NCBI RefSeq assembly: GCF_000188155.2
Contig: NZ_KE124770.1
Location: forward strand, 1-64,000
Source: Methylocystis sp. ATCC 49242
GTDB taxonomy: Bacteria > Pseudomonadota > Alphaproteobacteria > Rhizobiales > Beijerinckiaceae
Direction of reading: 5' to 3'
Length of the DNA stretch: 64,000 bases
Program-made: the position numbers and the translations under genes
Part shown: positions 17,820-25,167 of the stretch, one piece after another
How positions within the stretch are numbered: the first letter of the stretch is position 1
Layout of the letters: every line of letters starts with the position of its first letter
Notes under the pieces: generated by a model
Databases searched by the model: none
Seen by the model: the letters and a program-made list of their open reading frames with translations, nothing else
Told to the model about the DNA's origin: nothing

Positions 17820-18041
17820 ATGCGCAAATTGTCGATCCTCGTCGCCGGGTGCCTGCTGGCCTCCGCCGTGCCGGCGTCGGCGAGCCACGAAGAAAACCGC
17901 AAGCACAGCGCCATGCAGCATATCGGCGGCCACGCCCGGCACATGCACCGCGACTGGAGCGGCTCACAGGGCCGCGGCCATGTGCACAATATCTGCTGGG
18001 ACTGGGACGCCTTGGAAGGCTGGGTCTGGACCTGCCGGTGA
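17820..18041 (+). CDS. Small secreted His- and Trp-rich protein
   Basis: A 73-residue product with a clear signal peptide (MRKLSILVAGCLLASAVPAS, cleavage after ASA or ASAS). The mature part of about 51 residues is rich in His (SHEENRKHS, GGHARHMHRDW, GHVHNIC). Its C-terminal patch has two Cys and several Trp (CWDWDALEGWVWTCR). GGGGGA lies just upstream of ATG 17820. The His content suggests metal binding, and the Cys pair could form a disulfide in the periplasm; both are inference. No known family was recognised. Confidence 0.6.
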   Translation: MRKLSILVAGCLLASAVPASASHEENRKHSAMQHIGGHARHMHRDWSGSQGRGHVHNICWDWDALEGWVWTCR

Positions 18042-18057
18042 AGCCCGATGTCCGGTC

Positions 18058-18100
18058 GCGCACTGGAATGGAAAACCGCCTGCGTTTTTCCTGAACGCGC
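18058..18100 (+). repeat. 43-bp palindromic repeat, copy 2
   Basis: This is the same unit as at 17305: GGAAAACCGCCTGC in the first half and TTTTTCCTGAACGCGC at the end. The left outer arm (GCGCACTGG) has diverged. It lies 17 bases after the stop of the small secreted-protein gene, where it could act as a transcript-end hairpin. Confidence 0.75.
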
Positions 18101-18115
18101 TTGAGCGCGGCCCTC

Positions 18116-18499
18116 TCAGAGCAGCGTCCCCTGCTTTTCCCCGCTCTCGCGGCTTGCTTTCTTCAGGCTCTCGGTGAAGCTGAAGGGAACCTGCGGGCGC
18201 CTGCCCTCGATCACCTCTTCCGCCGTGAGGATTTGCAGGCGTGGGAATTTGTGATTGCCGGTCTCGTAGAAGCCGGCGGAGACCGCCTCCTTCTCCATCT
18301 CGCGCGTGGGCCTGTTGAGGGTGAGGAAAATCCCCATCGCCGCGCCCTCCCGCTCGACGACGCCCTTGAGGTCGCGGATGTCGCCGGATTTCGTCGCGCC
18401 GCCCCTCAAATCCGTGGACAGCGCCGGCGCGCCGCCGCTCCCCTGACTGTAAACATATGTAAACAAAGAGTTTTCCGTCATCCACGTGCGCCCCCGCAC
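18116..18499 (-). pseudogene. C-terminal remnant of a DNA methyltransferase
   Basis: Residues from about 30 on (LRGGATKSGDIRDLKGVVER, then GAAMGIFLTLNRPTREMEKE, FPRLQILTAEEVIEGRRP) match the non-catalytic C-terminal region seen in site-specific N4/N6 adenine/cytosine methyltransferases. The segment before it (MRGRTWMTENSLFTYV) is unrelated, and no SAM-binding FxGxG or DPPY/SPPY motif is present anywhere near. The open frame therefore looks like a decayed gene end. A short stand-alone restriction-associated domain protein cannot be excluded. Confidence 0.55.
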
Positions 18500-18778
18500 A
18501 TTTTTCGGGAAGCCGCGCCGTTACCTTCCTCTCATCGAAACACGGAGCGACGGAGACGCGAAATGATCGAGTGGGACGGCTTCTGAGGCCGACGAAACAG
18601 AGGGAAACGGGCTTCCCGCAAGACCCGGCGGGATCGTTTGCCGCCCGGAATGGTCACGGTGAAATCTTCCGCAACGCCTGCGGATATCGAGAAGCGGGTG
18701 ACGGCGCGCCACTATCGCGCCCGCCCGGCGAACGGCGACAGGGCTGCGTGACGCGCGCCGCAATGAAAGGAGAAAGCC

Positions 18779-18910
18779 ATGAAAGGCCGCAGATTTACGA
18801 TCGAACCCGAGAAGCGGGGACCGGGCGCCGCAGTAGCATGGGCCATGGGGCTCGGCTTCGTCCTCGCCGCCCTCGCCACGGAGGTCTCTCTCGGCGCCCT
18901 GACCTTCTGA
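18779..18910 (+). CDS. 43-residue single-helix membrane protein
   Basis: This very short gene begins MKGRRFTIEPEKRGPGAA and continues into one hydrophobic helix (VAWAMGLGFVLAALATEVSL), ending ALTF. AAAGGAGAAAGCC immediately precedes the ATG, the best ribosome site in this stretch. The product would be a small inner-membrane protein of unknown role. Two even shorter frames lie upstream on the same strand: 18650-18751 (33 residues, MVTVKSSATPADIEKR) and 18563-18586 (MIEWDGF, GGAG 7 bases ahead). They could be leaders or chance frames. Confidence 0.5.
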   Translation: MKGRRFTIEPEKRGPGAAVAWAMGLGFVLAALATEVSLGALTF

Positions 18911-18981
18911 GGGCGTCCGCCCGGCGCGCAGAACGGCCCCGGCGGCCTTTCGCCGGCGGCGCGGCCGGCCGGGGGTTTTCC

Positions 18982-19194
18982 TCAGGCGGGGATGGGGAGC
19001 GGATCGCGAGCCTGCTCCATCAACAGATCGAGTGTCGCGATCTCCTCCTCGAGATCGCGTATCCGGGCCTCGAGCGCGCGAATGACCGCCGCCGCCTCGA
19101 AACCGTCGGGATTGCGGATCGAGGCTATTCGTTCACCATTTTCCCACATGCAGAATTCGAGTTTCTGCAGTCGATCCAGAAGGGATGAGTCCAT
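18982..19194 (-). CDS. Small coiled-coil protein, paralogue 1
   Basis: A 70-residue product (MDSSLLDRLQKLEFCMWENG) with the core RNPDGFEAAAVIRALEARI and a C-terminal Glu/Leu heptad helix (RDLEEEIATLDLLMEQA). It aligns end to end with the product of 19434-19646, also 70 residues, sharing SSLLDRL, W..GE.I, RNPDGFEAAA.IR.LEA and LEEEI. ATG 19194 is chosen because it matches the paralogue length; an upstream in-frame extension to 19281 is AT-rich. Function is unknown; the coiled coil implies self-association or a partner. Confidence 0.6.
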   Translation of the reverse strand: MDSSLLDRLQKLEFCMWENGERIASIRNPDGFEAAAVIRALEARIRDLEEEIATLDLLMEQARDPLPIPA

Positions 19195-19433
19195 AGGGCA
19201 AAGCTCCGAAGCTGTGCTGTCAGTCCAGCCACGTAAACATGAATCATAGGTTACGTCGATGGAAAATATTGAATTTTCCATGCTGAATGCTTTTCAACAC
19301 GCAATTCGTAAGTGAGGCCATATGTAAACTTACAGAAAAAACAGGCGCAGATGCGCTTTTATAGTCACGTTCACGCTTCGATTATTTCCAGCCCAACGCC
19401 GAAGACATGGACCAGATGCGCGCCCGCCCTCGT

Positions 19434-19646
19434 TCAGTCGCAAACCGGATCGGGATCGCCGCGCGCCTCAAGAATATGGTCGAGCGCTTCGATCTCCTCC
19501 TCGAGCTCGCGGAGCTTCGCCTCGAGATCCCGGATTGCCGCCGCCGCCTCGAAACCGTCGGGATTGCGAAGACAGCCAATGACTTCGCCATGTCTCCAGG
19601 GGTGGTAATCCAGCGCCTCGAGCCGGTCCAAAAGCGATGAAATCAT
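19434..19646 (-). CDS. Small coiled-coil protein, paralogue 2
   Basis: A 70-residue product, MISSLLDRLEALDYHPWRHG, followed by RNPDGFEAAAAIRDLEAKL and an acidic coiled coil (RELEEEIEALDHILEA). It duplicates the neighbouring gene at 18982-19194 in the same orientation, with about 240 AT-richer bases between. Conservation of both copies at identical length argues that both are real genes. No family was recognised. Confidence 0.6.
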   Translation of the reverse strand: MISSLLDRLEALDYHPWRHGEVIGCLRNPDGFEAAAAIRDLEAKLRELEEEIEALDHILEARGDPDPVCD

Positions 19647-19926
19647 CGTGATAATCCCAACTTATATTACTCAGCCCAAGGTAGTGAACTGATAAAATGT
19701 AAACAGTTTCTTATGATTTTCGTCCGGTCCCGGCCGGTGCGGAACTTTTTGCGCGGCCCTCGCCCGGCCCGGCGATCATGAACCGCCCTCAGGCCCCTGA
19801 ATCAGCTCCCGGAATCCGCCGCCGGGTGAAGAAGCGAGAAGACCGTTCCCGAGACGCTTGCATAACCCGCCCCGGCGCGGGCAATTTAGCAGGCGCTCGA
19901 ATTCAGAGCGGCCGCCGAGGTTCAGC

Positions 19927-20046
19927 ATGCCATCAGACGACAGGATCAAACAGGCGCTCATCGTGGCGGGGGCCGTTCTCGCCGGCCTCGCCTGGGTTGC
20001 GCTGCTGTTGTATCTGATCGGGATACGCGCGGGCCGCTTCGCATGA
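19927..20046 (+). CDS. 39-residue single-helix membrane protein
   Basis: The frame begins MPSDDRIKQ, followed by one hydrophobic helix (ALIVAGAVLAGLAWVALLLY) and a short basic tail (GIRAGRFA). It ends 46 bases before the recombinase gene on the same strand. The ribosome site is weak (GAGG-like). It may be a small membrane protein of the replicon backbone; function unknown. A longer in-frame form from 19858 lacks support. Confidence 0.45.
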   Translation: MPSDDRIKQALIVAGAVLAGLAWVALLLYLIGIRAGRFA

Positions 20047-20092
20047 AACGGTCCCGCAGGACCGCGCGGCGACGCGCTGACGGCGCAGGCGG

Positions 20093-20995
20093 ATGACCCT
20101 CATCGGCTATGCGCGCGTCTCGACCGAGGATCAGGCGACGGACGCGCAGGCGGACGCGCTGGCCGCCGCCGGCTGCGCGGTCATTTTCCGCGAGCACATG
20201 TCGGGCGCGAAGGCGTCGCGGCCCGAGCTGGCGAAGGCGCTGGCGCGCGTCGGCAAGGGCGACGTGCTGGTGGTGGCGCGGCTCGACCGGCTCGCCCGCT
20301 CCCTCTCCCATCTTCTCCGGGTGATCGCCGAGCTCGACGCGCGGGGCGCGCATTTCAGGTCGCTCGCCGACCCGATCGACACCACGACGCCGCAGGGGCG
20401 TTTCGCGCTTCAGGTGCTCGGCGCCGTCGCGGAGCTGGAACGCGCGCTGATCCAGGAAAGAACCAGGGATGGGCTGAAGGCCGCCAGAAAGCGCGGCCGC
20501 GTCGGCGGCAATCCGAAATTGCGCGCCAGGGATCCGCAGGCCATCCGCCGCATCGCCGACGCGCGCAGCCGGAGCTATTTCGACCGGGTCAATCAGGACG
20601 CCGGCGCGTGGCTCCCCACGGTCAGGCAGATGCGTCCCGAACATCGCTGGGAGGATGTTGTTCGCGTCCTCAACGCCAAAGCGCAGGGTGGCGGCTCCCC
20701 GTGCTGGACCGTCGAGCGCCTAAAGCGCGCCGTCAAACGCTTCGTCGCCGAGGGGCTGGCCGATCCCGACCTCCTCCGCCCCGCCCGCCGCAGGCAAAGC
20801 AGCGAGCGGCTGCTCACCCTCGTCGCCGGCGTCGCGCGCGCCAATCCGCAACTGACGCTGGCCCAGATCGGCGCGCAGCTCGAAGCCATGTTCGAGCGCA
20901 CCCCGCGCGGCGGAACGCGCTGGTCGCCCTCCTCGGTGAAGAGCCTGCTCGATCGCGCCGAAAGGCTCGGGCTGCTGGCGCGCGACGGGCGATAA
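20093..20995 (+). CDS. Serine recombinase (resolvase/invertase family)
   Basis: A 300-residue site-specific recombinase. The N-terminal catalytic domain starts LIGYARVSTEDQ, giving the nucleophilic Ser at about 10, and has the active-site arginines in VARLDRLARS and the E helix GRFALQVLGAVAELERALI. After QERTRDGLKAARKRGRVGG a C-terminal extension of about 160 residues replaces the short resolvase HTH. It contains WTVERLKRAVKRFVAEG and SPSSVKSLLDRAERLGLL, probably DNA-binding. Next to repABC it likely resolves replicon multimers or is a former transposon resolvase. No terminal repeats were seen around it. Confidence 0.88.
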   Translation: MTLIGYARVSTEDQATDAQADALAAAGCAVIFREHMSGAKASRPELAKALARVGKGDVLVVARLDRLARSLSHLLRVIAELDARGAHFRSLADPIDTTTPQGRFALQVLGAVAELERALIQERTRDGLKAARKRGRVGGNPKLRARDPQAIRRIADARSRSYFDRVNQDAGAWLPTVRQMRPEHRWEDVVRVLNAKAQGGGSPCWTVERLKRAVKRFVAEGLADPDLLRPARRRQSSERLLTLVAGVARANPQLTLAQIGAQLEAMFERTPRGGTRWSPSSVKSLLDRAERLGLLARDGR

Positions 20996-21015
20996 AGTAA
21001 GGCAGGCAGGTCGGC

Positions 21016-22320
21016 TCACCCTGCGGCCTTTTGCTTTCGGGGGGTTTTTGCGCGCAGCAGGGCCATGAGCAGGGGGCCGAGGGAGAATTCGCCGGCCTGC
21101 GCTTTGGCGGTGAGGGCGCGCAGATAGCCGCCGGCGCTTCTGATTTCTTCGCTGCGTTGCAGGATGGCGGCGATGACGATTGCGGCGTCATGTTCGCCCA
21201 TCGTCTCCAGCGCCTGCGACCAGGCGTCGGGAGAGACGCCCAGCGCCGGGCGCGCGACCGCCGCCGCCGCGGCGAGGTCGCGCCAATTGGCGATTTCCCC
21301 GCCCCTGGCGTAATCGAGGATGTCCGGACAGGCCGAGAGCACCATGCCGAGCGGATAGGTTTTCGCCGCGCCGCCGCCGCCGGGGTTGAGCGCGCCGGCG
21401 GATGGCGGTTCGGGCGCGACCGGCGGCGGCGATCGCCGGCCGGTCGGTCCGGACGGTTCGGGCCCGCCTTCTCGAAGGCTTGGTTCAGAATCGCGAGAGT
21501 CGGTGATTTGATTTTGTATGTGGCGCTCAGAATGGGACTCACTGGCGCTCTTTTTTCGGCCGTTCACGTGGTCTTCCAGCAGCTTGCGGAGTTGCGCGGC
21601 AAAGCCCGCGAGATCGCCCGCCAGAGCCTCCAGATCACGACGGGTGAGATTGCGGGCGTAGCGGGCCGCGAGCCGCAGATAGCCGTCCTGCGCGCCCCGC
21701 CAGTCGCCGGGAACCCCCTCCCCGACGCCGGTCTCGATCATCTTGACGATGTCGCGCCGCGCCAGCGTGATCTTCTCCCGCAAGAGCGCCATCGCCCGGC
21801 TTTCGGCCCGCGCCTCCTCGGCGAGATTCTCGATCTCATCGGCGCGCGCGACGAGCGGCGTCAGATCGAAGCCGAAGGCGTTTTCGATCTCTCCCCCCTG
21901 CCCCTTGCGCGCATAGCGTTTGCCGTTGGGGGAGTCGCGGCGGATGATCAGCCCGGCCTCGACGAGACTGGCGAGATGGCGGCGCAGCGTCGCCGGCGCC
22001 ATGCCATGGGCGCGGATCGACAATTCGCGGTTCGACGGGAAGACGACGAGGCCGGCGCGCTCCTCCCCCGCCGCGGCCGGCAGGCTCAGCGCCGTCTCCT
22101 GATGGAAGCTCAGCAGCGCATGCAAAACCGAAAGCGCGCGGTCGGTGACGCCGAGCGGCCCCTTCGCCTCGGTGAGCGCGCGGAACAGCCGCCATTTGTG
22201 CACGACCGTCTGCGCCGCGCCGGGGCGCTCAGCAAAATCCTTCATCGCCGCCTGGCTCGCCACCATGGCGAGCGTCAGCGACCGCCGCCCGAAGGGCGTC
22301 GTCGGCTGTGTCTGCATCAT
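21016..22320 (-). CDS. repC: Plasmid replication initiator RepC
   Basis: This is the initiator of repABC replicons; in characterised members it binds an origin inside its own gene. The 434-residue product shows the family start (FGRRSLTLAMVASQAA), the HTH-rich core (HKWRLFRALTEAKGPLGVTD, FPSNRELSIRAHGMAPATLRRHLASL), then NAFGFDLTPLVAR and a C-terminal domain ending LMALLRAKTPR. It lies last in repA-repB-repC with a gap of 161 bases after repB that encodes the antisense RNA. The origin should lie in the middle of this gene; I could not define it by eye. Confidence 0.95.
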   Translation of the reverse strand: MMQTQPTTPFGRRSLTLAMVASQAAMKDFAERPGAAQTVVHKWRLFRALTEAKGPLGVTDRALSVLHALLSFHQETALSLPAAAGEERAGLVVFPSNRELSIRAHGMAPATLRRHLASLVEAGLIIRRDSPNGKRYARKGQGGEIENAFGFDLTPLVARADEIENLAEEARAESRAMALLREKITLARRDIVKMIETGVGEGVPGDWRGAQDGYLRLAARYARNLTRRDLEALAGDLAGFAAQLRKLLEDHVNGRKKSASESHSERHIQNQITDSRDSEPSLREGGPEPSGPTGRRSPPPVAPEPPSAGALNPGGGGAAKTYPLGMVLSACPDILDYARGGEIANWRDLAAAAAVARPALGVSPDAWSQALETMGEHDAAIVIAAILQRSEEIRSAGGYLRALTAKAQAGEFSLGPLLMALLRAKTPRKQKAAG

Positions 22321-22372
22321 CCTTCGCCCTCTTCAGGCAAAAGAAATCCGCTCGCCAAAACAGCGCCCAGTA

Positions 22373-22399
22373 TTGACAGCAATTTGCGGAAGTGATTCT
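22373..22399 (+). promoter_or_regulatory. Promoter of the repABC counter-transcribed RNA
   Basis: A perfect TTGACA -35 at 22373-22378 is followed, 15 bases on, by GATTCT at 22394-22399 as the best -10. It points opposite to repB and repC, as expected for the incompatibility RNA, and is the clearest promoter in the repABC region. Confidence 0.65.
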
Positions 22400-22404
22400 C
22401 TAGA

Positions 22405-22460
22405 GGTGCGAACTACAGAGAGGCTTCCGGGCGGCGACGTTTCGGGGGCCTTTTTCTTTT
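22405..22460 (+). ncRNA. Counter-transcribed antisense RNA (ctRNA) of the repABC operon
   Basis: In repABC plasmids a small RNA of about 50-60 nt, transcribed against the repB-repC gap, limits repC expression and sets copy number and incompatibility. This gap shows exactly that layout: a strong plus-strand promoter, about 20 unpaired bases, then an intrinsic terminator hairpin ending in a T-run at 22460. The exact 5' end is inferred from promoter spacing. Confidence 0.75.
22422..22460 (+). terminator. Intrinsic terminator of the ctRNA
   Basis: GGCTTCCGGG (22422-22431) pairs with TTCGGGGGCC (22441-22450), with some G-T pairs, around a 9-base loop, followed by TTTTTCTTTT. It forms both the functional stem-loop and the terminator of the antisense RNA. 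Confidence 0.8.
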
Positions 22461-22481
22461 GCTGATGTTGCTCCTTCGTTT

Positions 22482-23510
22482 TCAAAGATCTTTCGGGACG
22501 TTTTCGACGTCCCCGGAAGCGTGAAACGCCTCGATCAATTCCGGCAGGCGGCCGGCCAGGAACCGCGCGAATGCTGCGCCGTCCGGTTTTGCGAGCCTCA
22601 CCTTGACGTCGCGCGTCGTGGCTCTGATCTCGGCGACAGCCTGACCCCTGGCGTCGTTGATCGCAATCACCGATGGGGCAGGGGTCCCGTTTTCATCTGT
22701 GCGCTTCGCCGCTTTCAACACGCGCAGGAATCGTTCGTCCGCTTCCGCCCTGGCGAAGGCCGGGCCATCGGTCGCCGCCCTGGCTCTCTTGATCGCGGTC
22801 TTGTCCTGAAGGGCTTCGGCGAGTTCCTGCCAGCGGCCGCGGCCGATCTTCGGCGCCTTGCCAATGGCCCGAACCAGTTCCTCGGGCACCGCCCTTGCGA
22901 CGGAAATGAGCTTCGAAGCCTCGGCTCGATCGATGGCGAGCGCCTGTTGAATGATTGTCCGGCTTCGGCCGCTGGCCTCGAGTCTCAGAGCAAAAACCGC
23001 GCGCTCGATGAAGCTCAGATCCTCGCGCGCGGCGTTTTCGACGCCCTGTGCGACGACGAGCTCGTCGTCGCTGAGCGCCCGGACAATCGCCTTTACCGAG
23101 CGTCCGAGCAGTCGGGCCGCCCGAATTCGGCGGTGTCCGAAAGCCGTCTGATAGCGGCCGGGCGCGGCTACATGCTCGCGAAGAAGGACCGGTATCTCCT
23201 GCCCCCGTTCGGCGATCGATTGTTTTAGCGCCTCGAAGGAAGGGTCGTCCTCCTGGGCGAACCGGTCAGCGAATGGCGAGGGGTCGATCAGCGCCGGGTC
23301 GACGTCGACCACCTGCTCGGCGTTCTCCAGCCGCGCGCGAAGGGATTCGTTTTCGCGCTCGACGTCCGAAAAGGTTTCCTGCATCGAGCGGACCGGCCCC
23401 GCCGCGACGCGCCTTGGTTCGGCCCGCATGTTGTCAGCAGACAACACCGGGGTGGGGGCTCGCGTAAAAAGGGAGCGCAACGTGTCCGTGCGTTTGCTCA
23501 TCGCCGCCAT
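22482..23510 (-). CDS. repB: Plasmid partition protein RepB (ParB family)
   Basis: This is the centromere-binding partner of RepA. The 342-residue product begins MAAMSKRTDTLRSLF, a typical RepB start, and has the ParB N-terminal nuclease-like fold (IDPSPFADRF, QEIPVLLR, TAFGHRRIRAARLLGR). An HTH central region (EDLSFIERAVFALRLEASG, ALAIDRAEASKLISVARAV) and a C-terminal dimerisation domain follow. It overlaps repA by 13 bases. A parS-like palindrome lies inside its 5' end. ATG 23501 is an alternative start. Confidence 0.95.
   Translation of the reverse strand: MAAMSKRTDTLRSLFTRAPTPVLSADNMRAEPRRVAAGPVRSMQETFSDVERENESLRARLENAEQVVDVDPALIDPSPFADRFAQEDDPSFEALKQSIAERGQEIPVLLREHVAAPGRYQTAFGHRRIRAARLLGRSVKAIVRALSDDELVVAQGVENAAREDLSFIERAVFALRLEASGRSRTIIQQALAIDRAEASKLISVARAVPEELVRAIGKAPKIGRGRWQELAEALQDKTAIKRARAATDGPAFARAEADERFLRVLKAAKRTDENGTPAPSVIAINDARGQAVAEIRATTRDVKVRLAKPDGAAFARFLAGRLPELIEAFHASGDVENVPKDL
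23430..23445. promoter_or_regulatory. parS-like centromere palindrome
   Basis: GTTGTCAGCAGACAAC fits the repABC parS pattern GTT-N4-GC-N4-AAC. Its outer six bases (GTTGTC/GACAAC) are perfectly inverted. It lies within the first codons of repB (encoding LSADN). No second copy matching this pattern was spotted in the surrounding 10 kb by eye. Confidence 0.65.
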
Positions 23511-24715
23511 ACCCCCCTGACGAGACCGAGGATTTCGTTGTTGGCCCCGTTGACCGATTCGAGCGCTCTTTCATAAGCCGCTCGCCCCACCGAACCCTTG
23601 TCCAGCTCGTAGAGCGACTGCTTGGTCAGACCCGCGTTGGCGATGGCCGTCGACTTCCAGACGGTGGCGCGCAGGACGTCCTCGCCGAACAGATTGCGAA
23701 GCAAAGCGACGATCTGGGTCTCCGGCACGTCATTGGGGTCGTGACGGGTCACGACATAGCGGATGAAGTCGTAATCGAGCTGCCCTCCCGCCTCTTCAAT
23801 CACCGACATCACGTCGGAGGTCATGAGCAGAAATTGATTCATCGACGCGACATCCACCATTTGCGGATGGATCGTGATCAGCATGGCGGTCGCCGCGTTG
23901 AGCGCGCCCATGGTGAGATAGCCCAGCTGCGGCGGGCAATCGATCACGACGATGTCGAAGTCTTCCTCCACCTCCGCGACGGCGGCGCCGACGCGCCGGA
24001 AAAACACATTCGCGCCGCGCAGCGACCGCTCGGCCATCGCGCGCGGCGTATGGTGCTCGAACTCCATCAGCTCCAGATTGCCGGGAACCAGGGAGACGCC
24101 GTCGAAATAGGTCGGCCGCACGACCTCGCGCATGGGGCGCCGCGCATCGTCGTAGCGGATCGCGCCGTAAAGCGTTTCGCCCTCGCCGAGGTCGAATTCC
24201 GGCTGATAACCGAACATCGCCGAAAGCGACGCCTGCGGATCGAGATCGATCGCCAGAACCCGAAACCCCTGAAGCGCGAGAAACTGCGCGAGATAAAGCG
24301 CCGTGGTCGTTTTGGCCGAGCCGCCCTTGAAGTTGGCGACGGCGATAACCTGCAGTTTGTCGCCCTCACGACGCGCAGGCAGGAACGAAAGCGCCTCCTT
24401 CGGCCGTGCGCCGGCCAGATATTGACGCAGCTCGCGAATCTGCGCCGGCGTGTATGAGCGACGTCCGCCCGCCGTCAAGGACGGGGCGGGGCCAAGTCCG
24501 TCGAGCGACAATTGCCGCAGATAGCCGTCCGACACGCCGAGAAAGCGGGCGACCTCTCCGGAGGAGAAAGACCGCAAGCTCTTTTTGGACGAGGGAGGAA
24601 ACAGCGTCTCGCTCAAAGACTGCAATTGGCCCGACAAGACTTTCGCGTGTCGACTGAGACGCACAAGCGCGCTCTCAGCGGCATGAGAAGGCTGGGCGCT
24701 TGGCATACTTGCCAT
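23498..24715 (-). CDS. repA: Plasmid partition ATPase RepA (ParA family)
   Basis: This Walker-type ATPase segregates the plasmid with RepB and represses the operon. The 405-residue product has an N-terminal winged-helix/MerR-like part (SSGEVARFLGVSDGYLRQLS, RRSYTPAQIRELR). The deviant Walker A is NFKGGSAKTTTALYLAQ, A' is RVLAIDLDPQASLS, and Walker B-like IVVIDCPPQLGYLTM follows. AGGAA lies about 9 bases before ATG 24715. It is the first gene of repABC. The repeated AGACGG/CCGTCT motif just upstream may be its operator. Confidence 0.95.
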   Translation of the reverse strand: MASMPSAQPSHAAESALVRLSRHAKVLSGQLQSLSETLFPPSSKKSLRSFSSGEVARFLGVSDGYLRQLSLDGLGPAPSLTAGGRRSYTPAQIRELRQYLAGARPKEALSFLPARREGDKLQVIAVANFKGGSAKTTTALYLAQFLALQGFRVLAIDLDPQASLSAMFGYQPEFDLGEGETLYGAIRYDDARRPMREVVRPTYFDGVSLVPGNLELMEFEHHTPRAMAERSLRGANVFFRRVGAAVAEVEEDFDIVVIDCPPQLGYLTMGALNAATAMLITIHPQMVDVASMNQFLLMTSDVMSVIEEAGGQLDYDFIRYVVTRHDPNDVPETQIVALLRNLFGEDVLRATVWKSTAIANAGLTKQSLYELDKGSVGRAAYERALESVNGANNEILGLVRGVWRR

Positions 24716-25167
24716 TGGAGACGGTTCCTGAGCGTTAGACGGCGATTTTCCGTCTCAAACTAAAAGCTGATTCTCACTCCTTGGCAAGAATTAAAGGGTT
24801 AATGAAATCTTAATGGCTTATCCTCACTCGGGCGTCGACTTCCTGAAGGGTGAGCGCAAACAACGCTGTGGACTCAAGAACAAAGCCATCAGCAACTGAA
24901 AGAAGAACTTCGCCTCGATCAAGCCGGAAGCGCGAACATGGCGGGGACTTTGCTCATTTTCGAGCGTCTTCTGGATTACTCCGAGTCTGCTCGAATTGAT
25001 TCGGATTCGTGTCTCGATGACGGGGCGACGCCGGGAGCAGGGGCGCACTCACGAAAGTCAGCCGCCGCTGACTTCTTTTCGAGAGCGCGCCCGCCGATTG
25101 CGAATCGTCATTCGCTCTCTGCCTGGAGACCGGAGATCCACAAACTCGGCAGATCCCGCGCCAGGCA
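24716..25167. other. Region upstream of repA with inverted AGACGG repeats
   Basis: This 450-base stretch holds no gene I can support. AGACGG at 24737-24742 faces CCGTCT at 24750-24755, and GAGACGG occurs again at 24718-24724. The position between repA and its likely promoter suits autoregulation by RepA/RepB. A moderately AT-rich segment (24765-24815) probably carries the promoter. Confidence 0.45.

Noticed and set aside
19858-19926. Longer form of the 39-residue membrane protein
   Set aside because: The added residues are Arg/Ser-rich with no start support.
20093-24715. CRISPR or integron-like structure near the recombinase and repABC
   Set aside because: No regularly spaced repeats or attC-like palindromes; the recombinase is a serine type, not an integrase.
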